Counted from the first letter of the stretch, positions 9,689 through 20,236 are shown. The stretch: DNA of 64,000 nucleotides from Vibrio sp. CB1-14 (GCF_040412085.2 NZ_CP115920.1:2666001-2730000), one strand, 5' to 3'. Made by a program: numbers and translations. Notes: generated by a model not told the origin, from the sequence alone.

Positions 9689-10767
9689 CAGTTATGTCCT
9701 TCGTCCGTTACTTCTTGATCCGACGGTGTTTTTGCCAGTGGCAAGCACATGGTAAAACAAGCACCATCATTCTCTTCTGATATTAATTCCAATCGTCCCT
9801 CGTGGGCACGACACACCATTTGCACCACAGCAAGTCCAAGACCCGTGCCTTGAGAGCGTGTGGTGAAAAATGGTTCCATGATTTTTTGTTGTAGCTCTTT
9901 CGGTATACCAGGGCCGCTGTCTTGTACCGAGATTTTCAACTCGTTATTTACCGGTCTAAAGAAAACATCGACCTGAGAGCCCTTGCCTGCAATTTGCACC
10001 GCGTTAAGCACTAGATTACTCAGTGCTGACGCTAGCGCGTTCACGTTGCCTAACAGCGGTGTCTGTTCTTGTTCGACTTCCAAGCAGTAGTCGATTTGAT
10101 TGCTTTTAAGCGTTGTCTCGACCATAGGCTGATATTCGGCAACCAAATCACCAATAGTAAATGGCTTAATCACCTTGTTGTCGCCGCCCTTAGCGAACAG
10201 TAGCATGTCGTTAACCTGCTTTTCGAGATCATGCAGTCTATCGACCAATTTGACTTGAAAACGCTCGCGCGTCGCTTGTGGAAGGTTCGGTGCGGCTAAG
10301 TTTGATGCATATAGCATTGCACTCGATAGCGGCGTGCGAACCTGGTGTGCCAATGAAGCCACCATGCGCCCCAATGACGACAGTCGCTGCAAATCACTGA
10401 CCCGTGATTGCAATAAACGAGTTTCCGTCAAATCGGTAATCAGGATCAGTTGCCCAGTCGATGACGCTGAAATAGCCAAACGTACTTTGCGGCCATTACG
10501 CAAAGATACCTCATGCCCGTCATCTTCTTTTGGGTCGAATACGACTTGAATAAGATGAAACCACTTTTGACCCACTAGCGGGATCTCGAGAATGCGGTGT
10601 GCTTCTGGATTCGCTTCACGCACTACCCCTTGGCTATCGAGCAAAATCACACCGGCGGGCATCGCTTCAATGACTTGCTGATAACGCTCAACTTGTGACT
10701 CAAGAGAATCTAAGTGCGAACTGGATTCAGGTTCAGACTGCGAGGTTTCGTTGACCATCTGATTCAT
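9688..10767 (-). CDS. flrB: Flagellar sensor histidine kinase FlrB
   Basis: A 359-residue soluble histidine kinase without membrane segments, the partner of FlrC. A PAS domain (about 30-110, GVILLDSQGVVREANPEA) is followed by the H-box SLAHQVRTPLSSAM with the phosphoacceptor His near residue 140, then an HATPase domain with N-box LVLNAVQIAGKGS, DSGPGIP and GTGLGLAVV. Asn in the N-box is present. The ATG at 10767 is preferred to an upstream in-frame alternative at 10818 because family members start with this stretch. The signal is unknown. In V. cholerae its kinase activity depends on basal body assembly. Confidence 0.93.
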   Translation of the reverse strand: MNQMVNETSQSEPESSSHLDSLESQVERYQQVIEAMPAGVILLDSQGVVREANPEAHRILEIPLVGQKWFHLIQVVFDPKEDDGHEVSLRNGRKVRLAISASSTGQLILITDLTETRLLQSRVSDLQRLSSLGRMVASLAHQVRTPLSSAMLYASNLAAPNLPQATRERFQVKLVDRLHDLEKQVNDMLLFAKGGDNKVIKPFTIGDLVAEYQPMVETTLKSNQIDYCLEVEQEQTPLLGNVNALASALSNLVLNAVQIAGKGSQVDVFFRPVNNELKISVQDSGPGIPKELQQKIMEPFFTTRSQGTGLGLAVVQMVCRAHEGRLELISEENDGACFTMCLPLAKTPSDQEVTDEGHN

Positions 10768-10838
10768 GTACGAGGCTTTCCTTCCATTAATACTGCTCGT
10801 AGAAATACGTAAGCCCATAAAAGACTATAGCCCGACCA

Positions 10839-10854
10839 TGCAAAAGACATGCCG
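10839..10854 (-). promoter_or_regulatory. Possible sigma-54 promoter of flrBC
   Basis: The minus strand reads CGGCAT-GTCTT-TTGCA, with correct GG-N10-GC spacing and two departures from TGGCAC-N5-TTGCW, about 70 bases before flrB. Dependence of flrBC on FlrA and sigma-54 is established for V. cholerae. Confidence 0.6.
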
Positions 10855-10968
10855 AGCTATATTTGTTGTTTTTCAGACACTTAATGGCGTCAATTATTTG
10901 TCGTCAATTTTCAAGCGTGAGCTGCGTCAAATTTACTCTGTCTGTGGTGAAGAGAAAGCGATGAACAC

Positions 10969-12432
10969 CTAGCGATGAATGGCGTACTTACGCATTTTCT
11001 CAACTAGGGTGGTACGGCGCATACCCAGCATATCAGCAGCACGAGCAACGATGCCATCTTGCGCATCCAGCGCTTGGTTAATCATATTAACTTCAAGATC
11101 TGCCAGCATCTCTTTCAGGTTCACACCTTCTGGAGGCAGTGACTGAGGCGCATGTTGTGAGTCAAACTCAGGTTCATCATCAAAAGAGAAGTCATCTGAG
11201 AAGATACTATCCAGTGCGTCTCGCTCCTGCTCTTCGATGGTCTTGAGTGTATTCATCTCTGGTTGGAATTCCGGGATGTCACTGTAGCGATACTTCACCG
11301 GAAGATGGTTTACATCAACTAGGCTGTTTGGATACAGGATCACCATACGCTCTACTAGGTTAGCGAGTTCACGAACATTGCCGGGCCAATCGTGCTCCAT
11401 CAATGAGTTAATTGAGCGCGGTGCAAAGCAGATTGGTTGACCACCTTCCGCTTCCATGCGTGCTAGAAGCTCTTGAAGTAGCAGTGGAATATCGTCTTTG
11501 CGCTCACGAAGTGATGGCATCTCAATTGGGAACACATTTAGGCGATAGTAGAGATCTTCTCGGAACTGAGTCTCTTGAATCATGGTTTCAAGATCGCGGT
11601 GCGTCGCCGCTACAATGCGAACATTAGCCTTGATCACTGATGTACCGCCAACACGTTCAAATACTCGCTCTTGAAGTACACGCAGAAGCTTCACTTGCAT
11701 TGGCATTGGCATATCGCCAATTTCATCGAGAAATAGAGTGCCGCCTTCAGCGAGCTCAAAGCGCCCTTTACGTGCAGTGATTGCGCCAGTAAACGCCCCT
11801 TTCTCGTGGCCAAACAGTTCACTCTCCAGCAGATCTGGTGGGATTGCACCACAGTTAACCGGTACAAACGGGCCTTTGCGACGACTGGAATGATAGTGAA
11901 TATTGCGCGCCACCACTTCTTTACCAGTACCCGATTCACCTAAAATCAGCACATTCGCTTCTGAACCAGAGACTTGCTCAATTAGATGGCGAACCTCTTG
12001 GATACCAGAGCTTTGGCCAACTAGGCTGCGAAACAGGGTATTCTTGCGCGTCGCGGATGGGACTTGTACGCCTTTACGCCCCAAAAACTCGCGGCAATGA
12101 CGCAAAGCATCGCTGAGCTGCGGGTAATTGAGCGGGAATTCAAGTTCACCAACAAAACTGGTCAGTGATTCAACTGCGCCCGTAAACTCACTAGTGACAA
12201 GGAGTGGGATGTGATTTGACACAGCAAGCTGAGCCAGCAAGGCGTTGGAGAGGGTCGCGCTTTGCAGTGCACCAACGATGCACCCAGACCAGGTCTGAGT
12301 CCAATCAATTTGATTGATGTCGCTCGATGAAATTGCAACGCAGTGCTCACCTACAAACTCAAGGATAGTCTGAAGGTTATTGCGCACTTGCGAGTCGTCA
12401 GCAATAACAAGAAGTTTAGCTAAGTCTTGCAT
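10969..12432 (-). CDS. flrA: Flagellar master regulator FlrA
   Basis: A 487-residue sigma-54 activator at the top of the flagellar hierarchy (FleQ family). The N-terminal domain is receiver-like but lacks the usual phosphoryl-accepting acid triad. The AAA+ domain carries [15 protein letters not shown] (near residue 162), GAFTGA (near 214), LDEIGDMP and the arginine finger region. The C-terminal Fis-type helix-turn-helix is [19 protein letters not shown]. FlrA/FleQ proteins bind c-di-GMP, which blocks DNA binding, and a diguanylate cyclase is encoded within this same locus. No flagellar-type promoter is visible upstream, fitting sigma-70 control of the top gene. Confidence 0.96.
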   Translation of the reverse strand: MQDLAKLLVIADDSQVRNNLQTILEFVGEHCVAISSSDINQIDWTQTWSGCIVGALQSATLSNALLAQLAVSNHIPLLVTSEFTGAVESLTSFVGELEFPLNYPQLSDALRHCREFLGRKGVQVPSATRKNTLFRSLVGQSSGIQEVRHLIEQVSGSEANVLILGESGTGKEVVARNIHYHSSRRKGPFVPVNCGAIPPDLLESELFGHEKGAFTGAITARKGRFELAEGGTLFLDEIGDMPMPMQVKLLRVLQERVFERVGGTSVIKANVRIVAATHRDLETMIQETQFREDLYYRLNVFPIEMPSLRERKDDIPLLLQELLARMEAEGGQPICFAPRSINSLMEHDWPGNVRELANLVERMVILYPNSLVDVNHLPVKYRYSDIPEFQPEMNTLKTIEEQERDALDSIFSDDFSFDDEPEFDSQHAPQSLPPEGVNLKEMLADLEVNMINQALDAQDGIVARAADMLGMRRTTLVEKMRKYAIHR

Positions 12433-12550
12433 GTGTCAGGAATAATGCCTTGGTAAGTCAACCTATTCATCTGCACACAGCCGCATAATTCGTGCGACAA
12501 ATGCGCTTTATAAACGTCATAAGAGTTTTATAAAACAGATGCTTAGGTAC

Positions 12551-12581
12551 AAAAAAAGCGCCATCAGGCTAAGAATGGCGT
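12551..12581 (-). terminator. Terminator after fliS
   Basis: On the minus strand CGCCAT and ATGGCG pair around a 10-base loop and are followed by C and seven T residues. It lies about 65 bases after the fliS stop codon and would isolate flrA from the filament operon. Confidence 0.75.
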
Positions 12582-12646
12582 CTATTCTATTGGCATTAAT
12601 ATAAGAAGGCAACTGACACACCGCCAGTTTAAGAGGTTTATTCCGC

Positions 12647-13057
12647 TTAAATACCTACTTCTTGAGCAGTTAGGTTGTGATAGTTAGAAGGGATTTGGTC
12701 CCACGCTGACTTGATTTCACGGATGATCTCAATTACGTCATCAATTGGCTGCGGGTTGTTTTCATGGTTTGCCTCGGTAATCTGACCGATCATGAATTCG
12801 TACAATTGATCTAAGTTTTTAGCGATATCGCCACCATCGTCCATAGAAAGGCAGCTACGCAGGGCAATAATGATGTCGAGAGCTTTACCAATACGCTCAC
12901 CTTTTACAGGAATGTTGCCTTGCTCCATCGCTGCTTTTGCTTGGATTAGCCTTTCAATAGCACCACCCATAAGCATTTGGATAACTTTGTGCGGTGAGGC
13001 AGCCGTCAACTGACTGTCTACAGAAACTTTCTTGTATGCTTGCAATGAACCACGCAT
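12647..13057 (-). CDS. fliS: Flagellin export chaperone FliS
   Basis: A 136-residue four-helix chaperone that binds flagellin C-termini and prevents premature polymerisation. It starts MRGSLQAYKKVSVDSQLTAASPHKVIQML, the N-terminal FliS signature, and has the conserved KGERIGKALDIIIALRSCL core. The ATG at 13057 follows GAGAGGAT. A GTG one codon upstream is also in frame. It is cotranscribed with flaI and fliD, separated from flaI by a few bases. Confidence 0.95.
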   Translation of the reverse strand: MRGSLQAYKKVSVDSQLTAASPHKVIQMLMGGAIERLIQAKAAMEQGNIPVKGERIGKALDIIIALRSCLSMDDGGDIAKNLDQLYEFMIGQITEANHENNPQPIDDVIEIIREIKSAWDQIPSNYHNLTAQEVGI

Positions 13058-13067
13058 CACTATCCTC

Positions 13068-13370
13068 TCAAATAAATTTTTTGTACTGCTGTAAGGAACG
13101 TTTACCGTGTCGGTATTTTCTTAACGACTGTCCCAGTTGTTCCGTTTTTGATTCCATCAGCTGGGCAATATGGCGAGTCGACTCGACCACATGCTGCCAC
13201 TGAGCACTTTGCTGCAGGTTCGGATTCCTTTTGCAGACATCAATAATGGTTTTGATTAACTGTTCTCTTTTATCGACCAACTGATGAATTTCTTCAGTCT
13301 CTGGGTCAATATTTTCTATCAGAGATAATAAACGGTGATCTAAATCACTTAACTCATTGAAAACAAGCAT
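13068..13370 (-). CDS. flaI: FlaI, small FliT-position flagellar protein
   Basis: A 100-residue, charged, predicted helical protein in the fixed Vibrio order fliD-flaI-fliS. It corresponds to FlaI, which occupies the position of the FliD chaperone FliT in enterics. Sequence similarity to FliT is not obvious by eye, so a chaperone role for FliD is an inference from context and size. Confidence 0.8.
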   Translation of the reverse strand: MLVFNELSDLDHRLLSLIENIDPETEEIHQLVDKREQLIKTIIDVCKRNPNLQQSAQWQHVVESTRHIAQLMESKTEQLGQSLRKYRHGKRSLQQYKKFI

Positions 13371-13395
13371 TTAATTAACTCCATACGGATAAATA

Positions 13396-15357
13396 TTATG
13401 ATAGAGCATTCATCATGCCAGCAAGCTGCGCCTGCATTTTTCCGGTCGCATCTTGCATCGCGGCGAACTTGTCTTGGGTTCGCTTTTCAATGCCTTCCAT
13501 ACGCCTGTCTAGCGAGGTTTGGTCGTCATTGAGGCGATAGTTTTGCTCCGATAAACTCTTCTCTCGAGTACGGATAGAGCCGGTCATTCCCGTCATGCTA
13601 TGAATCGCATCTTCGACCTTCTTGGCAAAACCGTTATTACCACCAAAGAAATCACCTAAATTGCCAAAGTTATTATTGAGCTGCTTATCAAGCAGTTGAT
13701 AGTTAATTTCAAGACGCCCTTCCCGTGTCGTGGTGATACCGAACTCAGTGAGGGATTGCAGATCTTTTGGTGCGCCTTCGACACTGCTTGAAAATACGCT
13801 TTTTAGCCTGGAATCGGCGCTACGTACGATACTGTCACCCGCGAGTGGCCCTGCTCTTCCCGTGGTCGGGTCAACTTTGGATAAATCCTGAGAGACTTGG
13901 AAGAACTGGTTGTAAGCATTGACGAACTGTTCGATGTCGGCACGCACACTATCTCTATCGTACTCAACGCCGATTTCGGCCGCTCGCTCGCCAGGTTTGG
14001 TGGTACCTTTTAAGGTTAAGTCGACACCTTCAATCGCATCTTCAATGACATTGTTGTGGCTAGAGAGCTCAGCAACACCATCAAGAAGGACGACCGAATC
14101 TTGCGCAGATTGGACTTCAGACATCCCCATGTAAATTTGCATTGAACGTTGAGCTTCAGCGAGTTCTGACTGGATTGCCTCGACTTTTTCTAACCGTTCG
14201 CGCTCTTCTGGCGACAGTTTTTCGCGCTCTAGTTTTTTGGCCTCTTCTTCCGTCATATCGCCATCGGCCACGGCCTTCACGATCGCCGCTTTCTCAGCGG
14301 CAAGCTCATCTTCGAGTTTGGCTTGCGCCTCTTCAGGGGTGACGTAAGAGTCGGTTAAGGTACCAGAGGCGGTGTTCGACCAACCCGGGACTTGTTTCGA
14401 TTTTTCAATCGCTTTTTCATCAAGCTCAGGTTCTGGAGCTTGATAGGAATCCATTAGGGTGCCAGACGCCGTTTCGGTCCAACCAGGAATGGTATCTTCA
14501 GGGCGGCCAGAATTTGCCTCCTGAGGGCTTTCGGGATTGGCTTCGCCTTCTTGCGCTGCCTGCTCAACACTTTGCGTGTCTTCAGCCGCTTTCCCATCAA
14601 CGGTTTGACCATCGCCGGTTTCTTCACCTGGCAGAGACTCTTGAGCCTCACCTACAGCTTGCTCTTGTTCACCGTCTTGTGGCGGCAAGCCAAGTACACT
14701 TAACGCTTCTGCTTGCGCTTGTTCGAGATCGCGCACGCGCTGTTCTATGGTTTTGAACTCAAAACGGAACAGATCATTACCTGGCTCAGCTTCAACGCCA
14801 ATCGTGAGCGCCTTCTCAGCACCAGATTGATCAGAGGCAGCAATGAGCCTTGGTCCATTACGGTCTTTGATGATTGAGGCTCGAACGCCGGGGTTGTCAC
14901 TGGCGCCATTGATGGCTCTCACCACATCAGTGAGTCTGGAATTTTTACGAAGGGATAAATCGAATTGCTCGTCGCCAAGGGAAATTTGCAGCTTACCCGT
15001 CCCAAATCGCGTGTCATCAGGGATGACATCTGAGGCAATTTTGTGGCTTTGTGCAAGCTGCAAGACATCGACAGCGTATTTGCCAGCGATCGCATCTGTG
15101 GTCGCTGTGGCTGTGACAATATTTTCTTCAGTGCTGTTTACACTTCGCAGTGCAAACGCTTTTTCCTGACGAAAATTTGCCATCAGGTTTTTCATCGTAT
15201 CGAGTGATTCTCGGAGCCGTCCATAGGCACTGATACTGGTATCAATTTTTACGCGTTCAAAATCAATACGTTGCTGCTTTGGTATGCGCTCCGCATCGAC
15301 GATTTTGCTCACCATGGAATTGATATCCATGCCAGATGACATCCCTATCGGGCCCAT
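13396..15357 (-). CDS. fliD: Flagellar filament cap FliD (FlaH)
   Basis: A 653-residue cap protein that guides flagellin insertion at the filament tip. The N-terminal D0/D1 part (GMSSGMDINSMVSKIVDAE) and C-terminal part (LSEQNYRLNDDQTSLDRRME, then AQLAGMMNALS) are the family hallmarks. Between them is a Vibrio-type insert (about residues 220-400), very acidic and Gln/Glu rich. In it the motif PGWxxTASGTLxDSY occurs twice, near residues 290-304 and 325-339, followed by a coiled-coil-like Lys/Glu segment. The insert makes it much longer than the roughly 470-residue enteric FliD. No strong Shine-Dalgarno precedes the ATG. Confidence 0.95.
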   Translation of the reverse strand: MGPIGMSSGMDINSMVSKIVDAERIPKQQRIDFERVKIDTSISAYGRLRESLDTMKNLMANFRQEKAFALRSVNSTEENIVTATATTDAIAGKYAVDVLQLAQSHKIASDVIPDDTRFGTGKLQISLGDEQFDLSLRKNSRLTDVVRAINGASDNPGVRASIIKDRNGPRLIAASDQSGAEKALTIGVEAEPGNDLFRFEFKTIEQRVRDLEQAQAEALSVLGLPPQDGEQEQAVGEAQESLPGEETGDGQTVDGKAAEDTQSVEQAAQEGEANPESPQEANSGRPEDTIPGWTETASGTLMDSYQAPEPELDEKAIEKSKQVPGWSNTASGTLTDSYVTPEEAQAKLEDELAAEKAAIVKAVADGDMTEEEAKKLEREKLSPEERERLEKVEAIQSELAEAQRSMQIYMGMSEVQSAQDSVVLLDGVAELSSHNNVIEDAIEGVDLTLKGTTKPGERAAEIGVEYDRDSVRADIEQFVNAYNQFFQVSQDLSKVDPTTGRAGPLAGDSIVRSADSRLKSVFSSSVEGAPKDLQSLTEFGITTTREGRLEINYQLLDKQLNNNFGNLGDFFGGNNGFAKKVEDAIHSMTGMTGSIRTREKSLSEQNYRLNDDQTSLDRRMEGIEKRTQDKFAAMQDATGKMQAQLAGMMNALS

Positions 15358-15411
15358 TATTCACCAAACTACTTCAAATCTATACCCACCTGAACTCAAT
15401 TGAGTCAGGCA

Positions 15412-15861
15412 TTACACCAGCATGTCTATGGTTAACGAGCCATGCTGTTCGATGCGGCGTAAAACGTCGAGCAGTTCTTCATCCGGAAACTGGCGGATCA
15501 CATCCCCCGTTTCCTTGGCATACACCGTGAAAATGTTGCGTCCAGATTCTTCGTCGACACTAAACGCTAATCCCGTATTCATGTCGCTTAAAAATTTATC
15601 CAGTCGCTCGACCATTTTCTCGCGCTCAACATCATTAAGTTGCTGTCGCTCGTTGGCAATGCGTTGAATGACTTCGGTGACTTTCTTGTTAGTCAGCTCC
15701 GGCGTCTCGGTTTTATTGACCTCGTCAACCGACTGAGATTTCTCTTTATTCTCGATCGTTAGCTGTTGCGAGGCGGCATCTTTAGTATTTTTTGAAGCAA
15801 GTTCTGTGCCACTCGATGAGGCAAAAGGCTGAAGGTTCGATGCGTAGGATGAAATGTCCAT
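15412..15861 (-). CDS. flaG: FlaG family flagellar protein
   Basis: A 149-residue protein with a variable N-terminal half and a C-terminal FlaG domain (about 75-147), including LAFSVDEESGRNIFTVYAKETGDVIRQFPDEELLDVLRRIE. FlaG affects filament length and is exported or filament associated in several polar flagellates. It is the first gene of the flaG-fliD-flaI-fliS group, directly downstream of a flagellin gene. Confidence 0.92.
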   Translation of the reverse strand: MDISSYASNLQPFASSSGTELASKNTKDAASQQLTIENKEKSQSVDEVNKTETPELTNKKVTEVIQRIANERQQLNDVEREKMVERLDKFLSDMNTGLAFSVDEESGRNIFTVYAKETGDVIRQFPDEELLDVLRRIEQHGSLTIDMLV

Positions 15862-15942
15862 TCTCGCTCTCCCGTTTCTAACCTCGTATTGTCCAACTCC
15901 AACAAAGGTACTTCTTGTTGAGCAATAACATTGAAATTGGAA

Positions 15943-15971
15943 GTTGACGGTAAAGGGATGTTACCGCCAAC
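15943..15971 (-). terminator. Hairpin after the flaG-proximal flagellin gene
   Basis: GTTGGCGGTAA and TTACCGTCAAC (minus strand) form an 11-bp stem with one wobble pair and a 7-base loop, 27 bases past the flagellin stop. There is no strong T run, so it may attenuate transcription into flaG or protect the flagellin mRNA 3' end. Confidence 0.5.
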
Positions 15972-15997
15972 CAACCTGCCTAAGGTCTACGACGAAA

Positions 15998-17128
15998 TTA
16001 GCCTAGTAGGCTAAGTGCCGCCGATGGAGACTGTTTAGCTTGAGCAAGAATCGATGTACTTGCTTGTTGCAAGATTTGATTCTTAGTCATAGACGTCGTC
16101 TCTTTTGCGTAGTCCGTGTCTTTAATGCGGCTGTTTGACGCATTCACGTTCTCGTTGATGTTGCTAAGGTTGTTGATTGCGTGGTTGAAACGGTTTTGGA
16201 AAGCACCAAGTTCAGCACGCTGAGAGTCAACACTCTTAAGTGCGCCATCAAGCACTGCAACCGCTTCTTGAGCGCCAGCTACCGATGTTACATCGATATC
16301 TTTCACTGTCACATCTTGACCCGCGCCGATGCTAAGATCAGATGCTAGAGAGCCACCAAACGTCACATCGCCCGTTACTTTTTGCGTTGAAGCGTAAAGC
16401 TGCAGTTTGCCATCATCGCCAACAGACGCTTTCACATCTTCACTTTGACCATTGATGTACGTCGCTAGCTGCTCGATGTCATCACCTTCTTTTGCGGTGA
16501 TATCCAAGCTAACAGCGTCGCCTTGTTTGTTGGTGTAAGACATCGTCAGGTTAGCACCTGTGCCAACAGCCCAATCTGCGTCTGCGCTGACTGTTGAACC
16601 GTAGCTCTTACCACCCATTTCAGCTGTATCAGAACGTAAGTTACCCATAGAAAGCATTACAGCTTCACCAGAGTCGGCACCGATTTGGAAAGATTGTGTG
16701 CCGTAAGTACCGTTAAGAAGACGGTTACCACCGAAAGAGGTAGTTTCTGCGATACGGTTAAGTTCGTCGTTAAGCGCTGTTACTTCTTCTTGAATAGCAA
16801 CACGCTCTGACTTTGAGTTTGAGCCGTTAGAAGATTGAAGCGATAGGTCACGCATACGTTGCAGGATATTGGTGGTCTCGTTCATCGCACCTTCTGCAGT
16901 TTGCGCGATAGAAATACCATCATTCGCATTTTTCACCGCCATATCTAGACCGCGGCTTTGCGACGTCAAACGGTTAGAAATCTGTAGACCCGCAGCGTCA
17001 TCTTTTGCGCTGTTGATTTTATAGCCAGAAGACAAACGCTCCATTGATTTTTGTGTACCTTCCGCAGCGGTATTCAGATAACGCTGGGCGGTCATTGCAG
17101 ACACGTTAGTGTTTACATTAATTGCCAT
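15998..17128 (-). CDS. Polar flagellin (flaB/flaD-like, sigma-28 type)
   Basis: A 376-residue flagellin. The N-terminal D0/D1 domain ([19 protein letters not shown], then [25 protein letters not shown]) and C-terminal D1/D0 ([29 protein letters not shown], then [22 protein letters not shown]) are conserved, with a variable centre of about 120 residues. The ATG at 17128 follows AAGGAGAT and gives the standard start. It is adjacent to flaG, the position of flaB in V. cholerae, but I cannot assign a letter with certainty. A sigma-28 promoter motif lies upstream. Confidence 0.95.
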   Translation of the reverse strand: MAINVNTNVSAMTAQRYLNTAAEGTQKSMERLSSGYKINSAKDDAAGLQISNRLTSQSRGLDMAVKNANDGISIAQTAEGAMNETTNILQRMRDLSLQSSNGSNSKSERVAIQEEVTALNDELNRIAETTSFGGNRLLNGTYGTQSFQIGADSGEAVMLSMGNLRSDTAEMGGKSYGSTVSADADWAVGTGANLTMSYTNKQGDAVSLDITAKEGDDIEQLATYINGQSEDVKASVGDDGKLQLYASTQKVTGDVTFGGSLASDLSIGAGQDVTVKDIDVTSVAGAQEAVAVLDGALKSVDSQRAELGAFQNRFNHAINNLSNINENVNASNSRIKDTDYAKETTSMTKNQILQQASTSILAQAKQSPSAALSLLG

Positions 17129-17215
17129 ATTGATCTCCTTAGGCATTTAGGGGTAGATGGCCTCTGTGTCTCTCACCTCACGTTGGCACATCTGATTTCA
17201 TTTCTCTCAATCCCT

Positions 17216-17242
17216 GTAACGGCGATTCATTTAGAAGCTTTA
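17216..17242 (-). promoter_or_regulatory. Sigma-28 promoter of the flaG-proximal flagellin
   Basis: The minus strand reads TAAA-N15-GCCGTTAC against the FliA consensus TAAA-N15-GCCGATAA (two mismatches in the -10), about 90 bases before the start codon. Confidence 0.7.
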
Positions 17243-17374
17243 GAAAAAAAATGTGTTTTTTTTATCGCAAATTCAATTGATTGAATAAATGTGAGTTTGA
17301 TCGTGATAAGCCAGGTGTATTGACAGTAGAAAATGACTAAGGCTGGGAGAAATCATGGGAGCGTTAAAAGGGCG

Positions 17375-17403
17375 AAAAAAAACCAGAGCCGAAGCTCTGG
17401 TTT
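17375..17403 (-). terminator. Terminator of the middle flagellin gene
   Basis: On the minus strand AACCAGAGC-TTCG-GCTCTGGTT is a perfect 9-bp stem with a UUCG tetraloop, followed by a run of T residues, 24 bases past the flagellin stop. Confidence 0.93.
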
Positions 17404-17425
17404 GTATAACTGGTTAGGTATTTGA

Positions 17426-18559
17426 TTAACCCAGTAGGCTAAGTGCCGCGTTTGGCGCCTGTTTCGCTTGCGCCAAGATTGAGCTTGATGCTTGCGATAG
17501 GATTTGGTTCTTAGTCATCGCCGTCGTTTCTTTCGCGAAGTCAGTATCTTTGATACGGCTCTTCGACGCGTTCACGTTCTCGTTGATGTTATCCAAGTTG
17601 TTGATTGCGTGGTTGAAACGGTTTTGGAATGCACCAAGCTCTGCACGGTGGCTGTCCACGTATTTTAGAGCTGAGTCTAGGATAGCAACCGATTCTTGCG
17701 CGCCGCCAACAGATGTTACATCAATCGTGTCTACTGTCACCGCTTGGCCTGCTTGCATGTCTAAGTCACTTGCTAGACCACCAGAGAATGCCACTGCGCC
17801 ATCAACTTTGTTGTTACCAGCGAATACTTGTAGCTTACCATCTTGGTCAACAGACGCTTTCACCATGTCAGTTTGACCATTGATGTACGTCGCTAGTTGC
17901 TCAACGTCATCACCTTCTTTCGCGTTGATGGTGATAGATTGTGCGTCGCCAAAGCTGTCTGTTAGATCAATCGTTAGGTCGTTAGCACCTGCCGCTACGC
18001 TCCAGTCTTTGTCTTTCGCGTTAGCAGCTTGGTAGCTAGTGCCACCCATTTGTGCGTTGTCAGAGCGCATATCACGTAGGCTCAGCATAACCGCTTCACC
18101 GTTGTCAGCACCAATTTGGAATGACTTAGTACCGTGTGTGCCGTTAAGTAGCTTGTTACCACCGAAAGACGTGGTTTCTGCGATACGGTTTAGCTCGTCA
18201 TTTAGCGCTGTCACTTCTTCTTGAATCGCAACACGCTCAGCTTTTGAGTTAGAGCCGTTTGATGATTGAAGTGATAGGTCACGCATACGTTGCAAGATGT
18301 TGGTGGTCTCGTTCATCGCACCTTCAGCGGTTTGTGCGATTGAGATACCATCGTTAGCGTTACGAACAGCAACATCAAGACCACGGCTTTGTACGTTCAA
18401 ACGGTTAGAGATTTGTAGACCCGCAGCGTCGTCTTTCGCGCTGTTGATTTTATGACCTGAAGCTAAACGCTCCATTGACGCTTGCTGAGATTGGTTTGCG
18501 TTGTTTAGGTAACGCTGCGCTGTCATCGCTGATACGTTTGTATTTACATTCACTGCCAT
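17426..18559 (-). CDS. flaC: Polar flagellin (flaC-like, sigma-28 type)
   Basis: A 377-residue flagellin beginning [25 protein letters not shown]. The central part ([43 protein letters not shown]) and the end [22 protein letters not shown] resemble V. cholerae FlaC more than FlaA. The ATG at 18559 after GGAGAAACAAC is used. The open frame extends 59 codons further upstream but without flagellin similarity and across the promoter. Its nucleotide sequence is very close to that of the neighbouring flagellin genes at both ends. Confidence 0.94.
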   Translation of the reverse strand: MAVNVNTNVSAMTAQRYLNNANQSQQASMERLASGHKINSAKDDAAGLQISNRLNVQSRGLDVAVRNANDGISIAQTAEGAMNETTNILQRMRDLSLQSSNGSNSKAERVAIQEEVTALNDELNRIAETTSFGGNKLLNGTHGTKSFQIGADNGEAVMLSLRDMRSDNAQMGGTSYQAANAKDKDWSVAAGANDLTIDLTDSFGDAQSITINAKEGDDVEQLATYINGQTDMVKASVDQDGKLQVFAGNNKVDGAVAFSGGLASDLDMQAGQAVTVDTIDVTSVGGAQESVAILDSALKYVDSHRAELGAFQNRFNHAINNLDNINENVNASKSRIKDTDFAKETTAMTKNQILSQASSSILAQAKQAPNAALSLLG

Positions 18560-18638
18560 GTTGTTTCTCCAATTGATTTTCCGGTGTAGCGGTTTCCGAC
18601 GTCTCGGAAAACCAAGTAGTTCTCTCAAAGTTAATCTT

Positions 18639-18665
18639 TTAACGACACGGTGAAAAAAACCTTTA
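18639..18665 (-). promoter_or_regulatory. Sigma-28 promoter of the flaC-like flagellin
   Basis: The minus strand reads TAAA-N15-GTCGTTAA, two mismatches from the FliA -10 consensus with exact 15-base spacing, about 80 bases before the start codon. Confidence 0.7.
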
Positions 18666-18875
18666 GGAAAAAACGGAAAAAATTTAAATAAAACATCCGT
18701 TTGATTACGAAATGAGCAAACAGCAATAGATTGCAAAAAAAGTGCTAAAGATCTCTCATTGGCGGCCGAAACAATCAGATTTTTCGCTTTAAAATTGGCT
18801 TAGAGAGTACGGAATGGAAGAGGTTGAGGTGGCAAAAGGTTGAGTGGATAAACAGATTTCTGGTAACACAAAAAA

Positions 18876-18910
18876 GAAAAAGCCCCTATTCCTTTGAGAG
18901 AACTGGGGCT
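18876..18910 (-). terminator. Terminator of flaA
   Basis: On the minus strand AGCCCC pairs with GGGGCT around a loop of about 16-18 bases and is followed by TTTTTCTTTTTT. It lies about 190 bases after the flaA stop. Confidence 0.65.
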
Positions 18911-19099
18911 GGATGGAAGCCATGGCCTGTGTGGAGATCAAGAGAAATGAACACAATCCGGCGTTCCGACATACCTCATGGCCGTATCAGGGCAGGTTGA
19001 GAGAGAGAGCCCCAACACTTTCACAAGGTATGCTTGCCAAGCATTAAGATAATTGCGCCACGTCTGGCTAGGTATCTTCTGCTTTATCTGGATGTCTTA

Positions 19100-20236
19100 C
19101 TATTGTAGTAGAGACATCGCAGAGTTAGGCAACTGTTTCGCTTGAGCAAGAATCGAGGTACCTGCTTGTTGCAGGATCTGGTTCTTGGTCATAGCGGTTG
19201 TCTCTTTAGCGAAATCGGTATCCTTGATGCGGCTATTCGACGCTTCAACGTTTTCTTGGATGTTCGCCAAGTTATTAATACTGTGACTCAGACGGTTTTG
19301 CTTCGCACCAAGGTCTGCACGCTGCGCGTCGACATACTTAAGCGCTGAATCGAGTACCGAGATAGCGTTTTGCGAGCCGGCTACCGTGGTCATGTCAATA
19401 TCTTGTACCGTGGTTTGCAGTCCAGTGTTAGTCAGATCTAAGTCCGACGCAAGGCCACCAGAGATCGTTACATCTCCTTCTAAGTCTGGCTCCGCGATAA
19501 AGATTTGCAGCTCACCGTTATCACCCACCGATGCATTTACCAAGTCAGACTGACCATTGATGTAGGTCGCTAGCTGCTCGATGTCATCACCCGCTTTCGC
19601 AGCAATGTCTACGGTTACCGCTTCACCCGCTTTCGTGGTGAACTCGAATTTTAAGTCAGCGGCATTCGGTGCTACCGACCAGCTTGAATCTTTTGCATTC
19701 GCTGCAGTAAACGTGGTGCCGCCCATACGGAAGTCGTCAGCACGGATGCTAGTTAGGCCCATGATCATGGCTTCACCAGAATTAGCACCGATTTGGAATG
19801 ATGCATCGCCAAACGAGCCGTTAAGCAAGCGACGACCACCAAACGAGGTGGTTTCTGCAATACGGTTTAGTTCCGCTTGCAGAGCTGTCGACTCTTCATT
19901 GATAGCCTGACGCTCTGATGGCGAGTTAGTGCCGTTTGACGATTGAATCGCGAGATCACGCATACGCTGCAGAATATTGGTCGACTCATTCATCGCCCCT
20001 TCTGCCGTTTGTGCAATCGAGATACCATCGTTAGCGTTTCGCATTGCCACGTCCAAACCACGAGACTGCGCAGTTAGGCGGTTAGAAATTTGCAGACCCG
20101 CTGCATCGTCTTTGGCACTGTTAATTTTGTGGCCTGATGACAAACGTTCCATCGACGTATTTAAGTCATTCGAAGACTTATTGAGATAACGCTGCGCGGT
20201 CATCGCAGAAACGTTAGTACTTACTGTAATTGCCAT
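19100..20236 (-). CDS. flaA: Major polar flagellin FlaA
   Basis: A 378-residue flagellin. Its central and terminal features ([15 protein letters not shown], then an AEP-x2-EG-x-ISGGLA block, [19 protein letters not shown], and the end [15 protein letters not shown]) match my memory of V. cholerae FlaA, the only flagellin essential for filament formation there, and set it apart from its two neighbours. It also follows flgL directly, as in V. cholerae. A sigma-54 motif lies upstream where the other two have sigma-28 motifs, consistent with the known FlrC dependence of flaA. The ATG follows AGGAGAGC. Confidence 0.95.
   Translation of the reverse strand: MAITVSTNVSAMTAQRYLNKSSNDLNTSMERLSSGHKINSAKDDAAGLQISNRLTAQSRGLDVAMRNANDGISIAQTAEGAMNESTNILQRMRDLAIQSSNGTNSPSERQAINEESTALQAELNRIAETTSFGGRRLLNGSFGDASFQIGANSGEAMIMGLTSIRADDFRMGGTTFTAANAKDSSWSVAPNAADLKFEFTTKAGEAVTVDIAAKAGDDIEQLATYINGQSDLVNASVGDNGELQIFIAEPDLEGDVTISGGLASDLDLTNTGLQTTVQDIDMTTVAGSQNAISVLDSALKYVDAQRADLGAKQNRLSHSINNLANIQENVEASNSRIKDTDFAKETTAMTKNQILQQAGTSILAQAKQLPNSAMSLLQ

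Larger units (their letters stand above)
18560..19099. other. Intergenic region between the flaC-like gene and flaA (540 bp)
   Basis: This gap holds the sigma-28 promoter of the downstream flagellin and the terminator of flaA. The remaining sequence shows no coding frame with a family signature. It is longer than most gaps in the locus. Confidence 0.6.

Noticed and set aside
18560..18736. 59-codon N-terminal extension of the flaC-like flagellin
   Set aside because: It crosses the sigma-28 promoter and lacks flagellin similarity. The family start MAVNVNTN with GGAGAAAC fits better.
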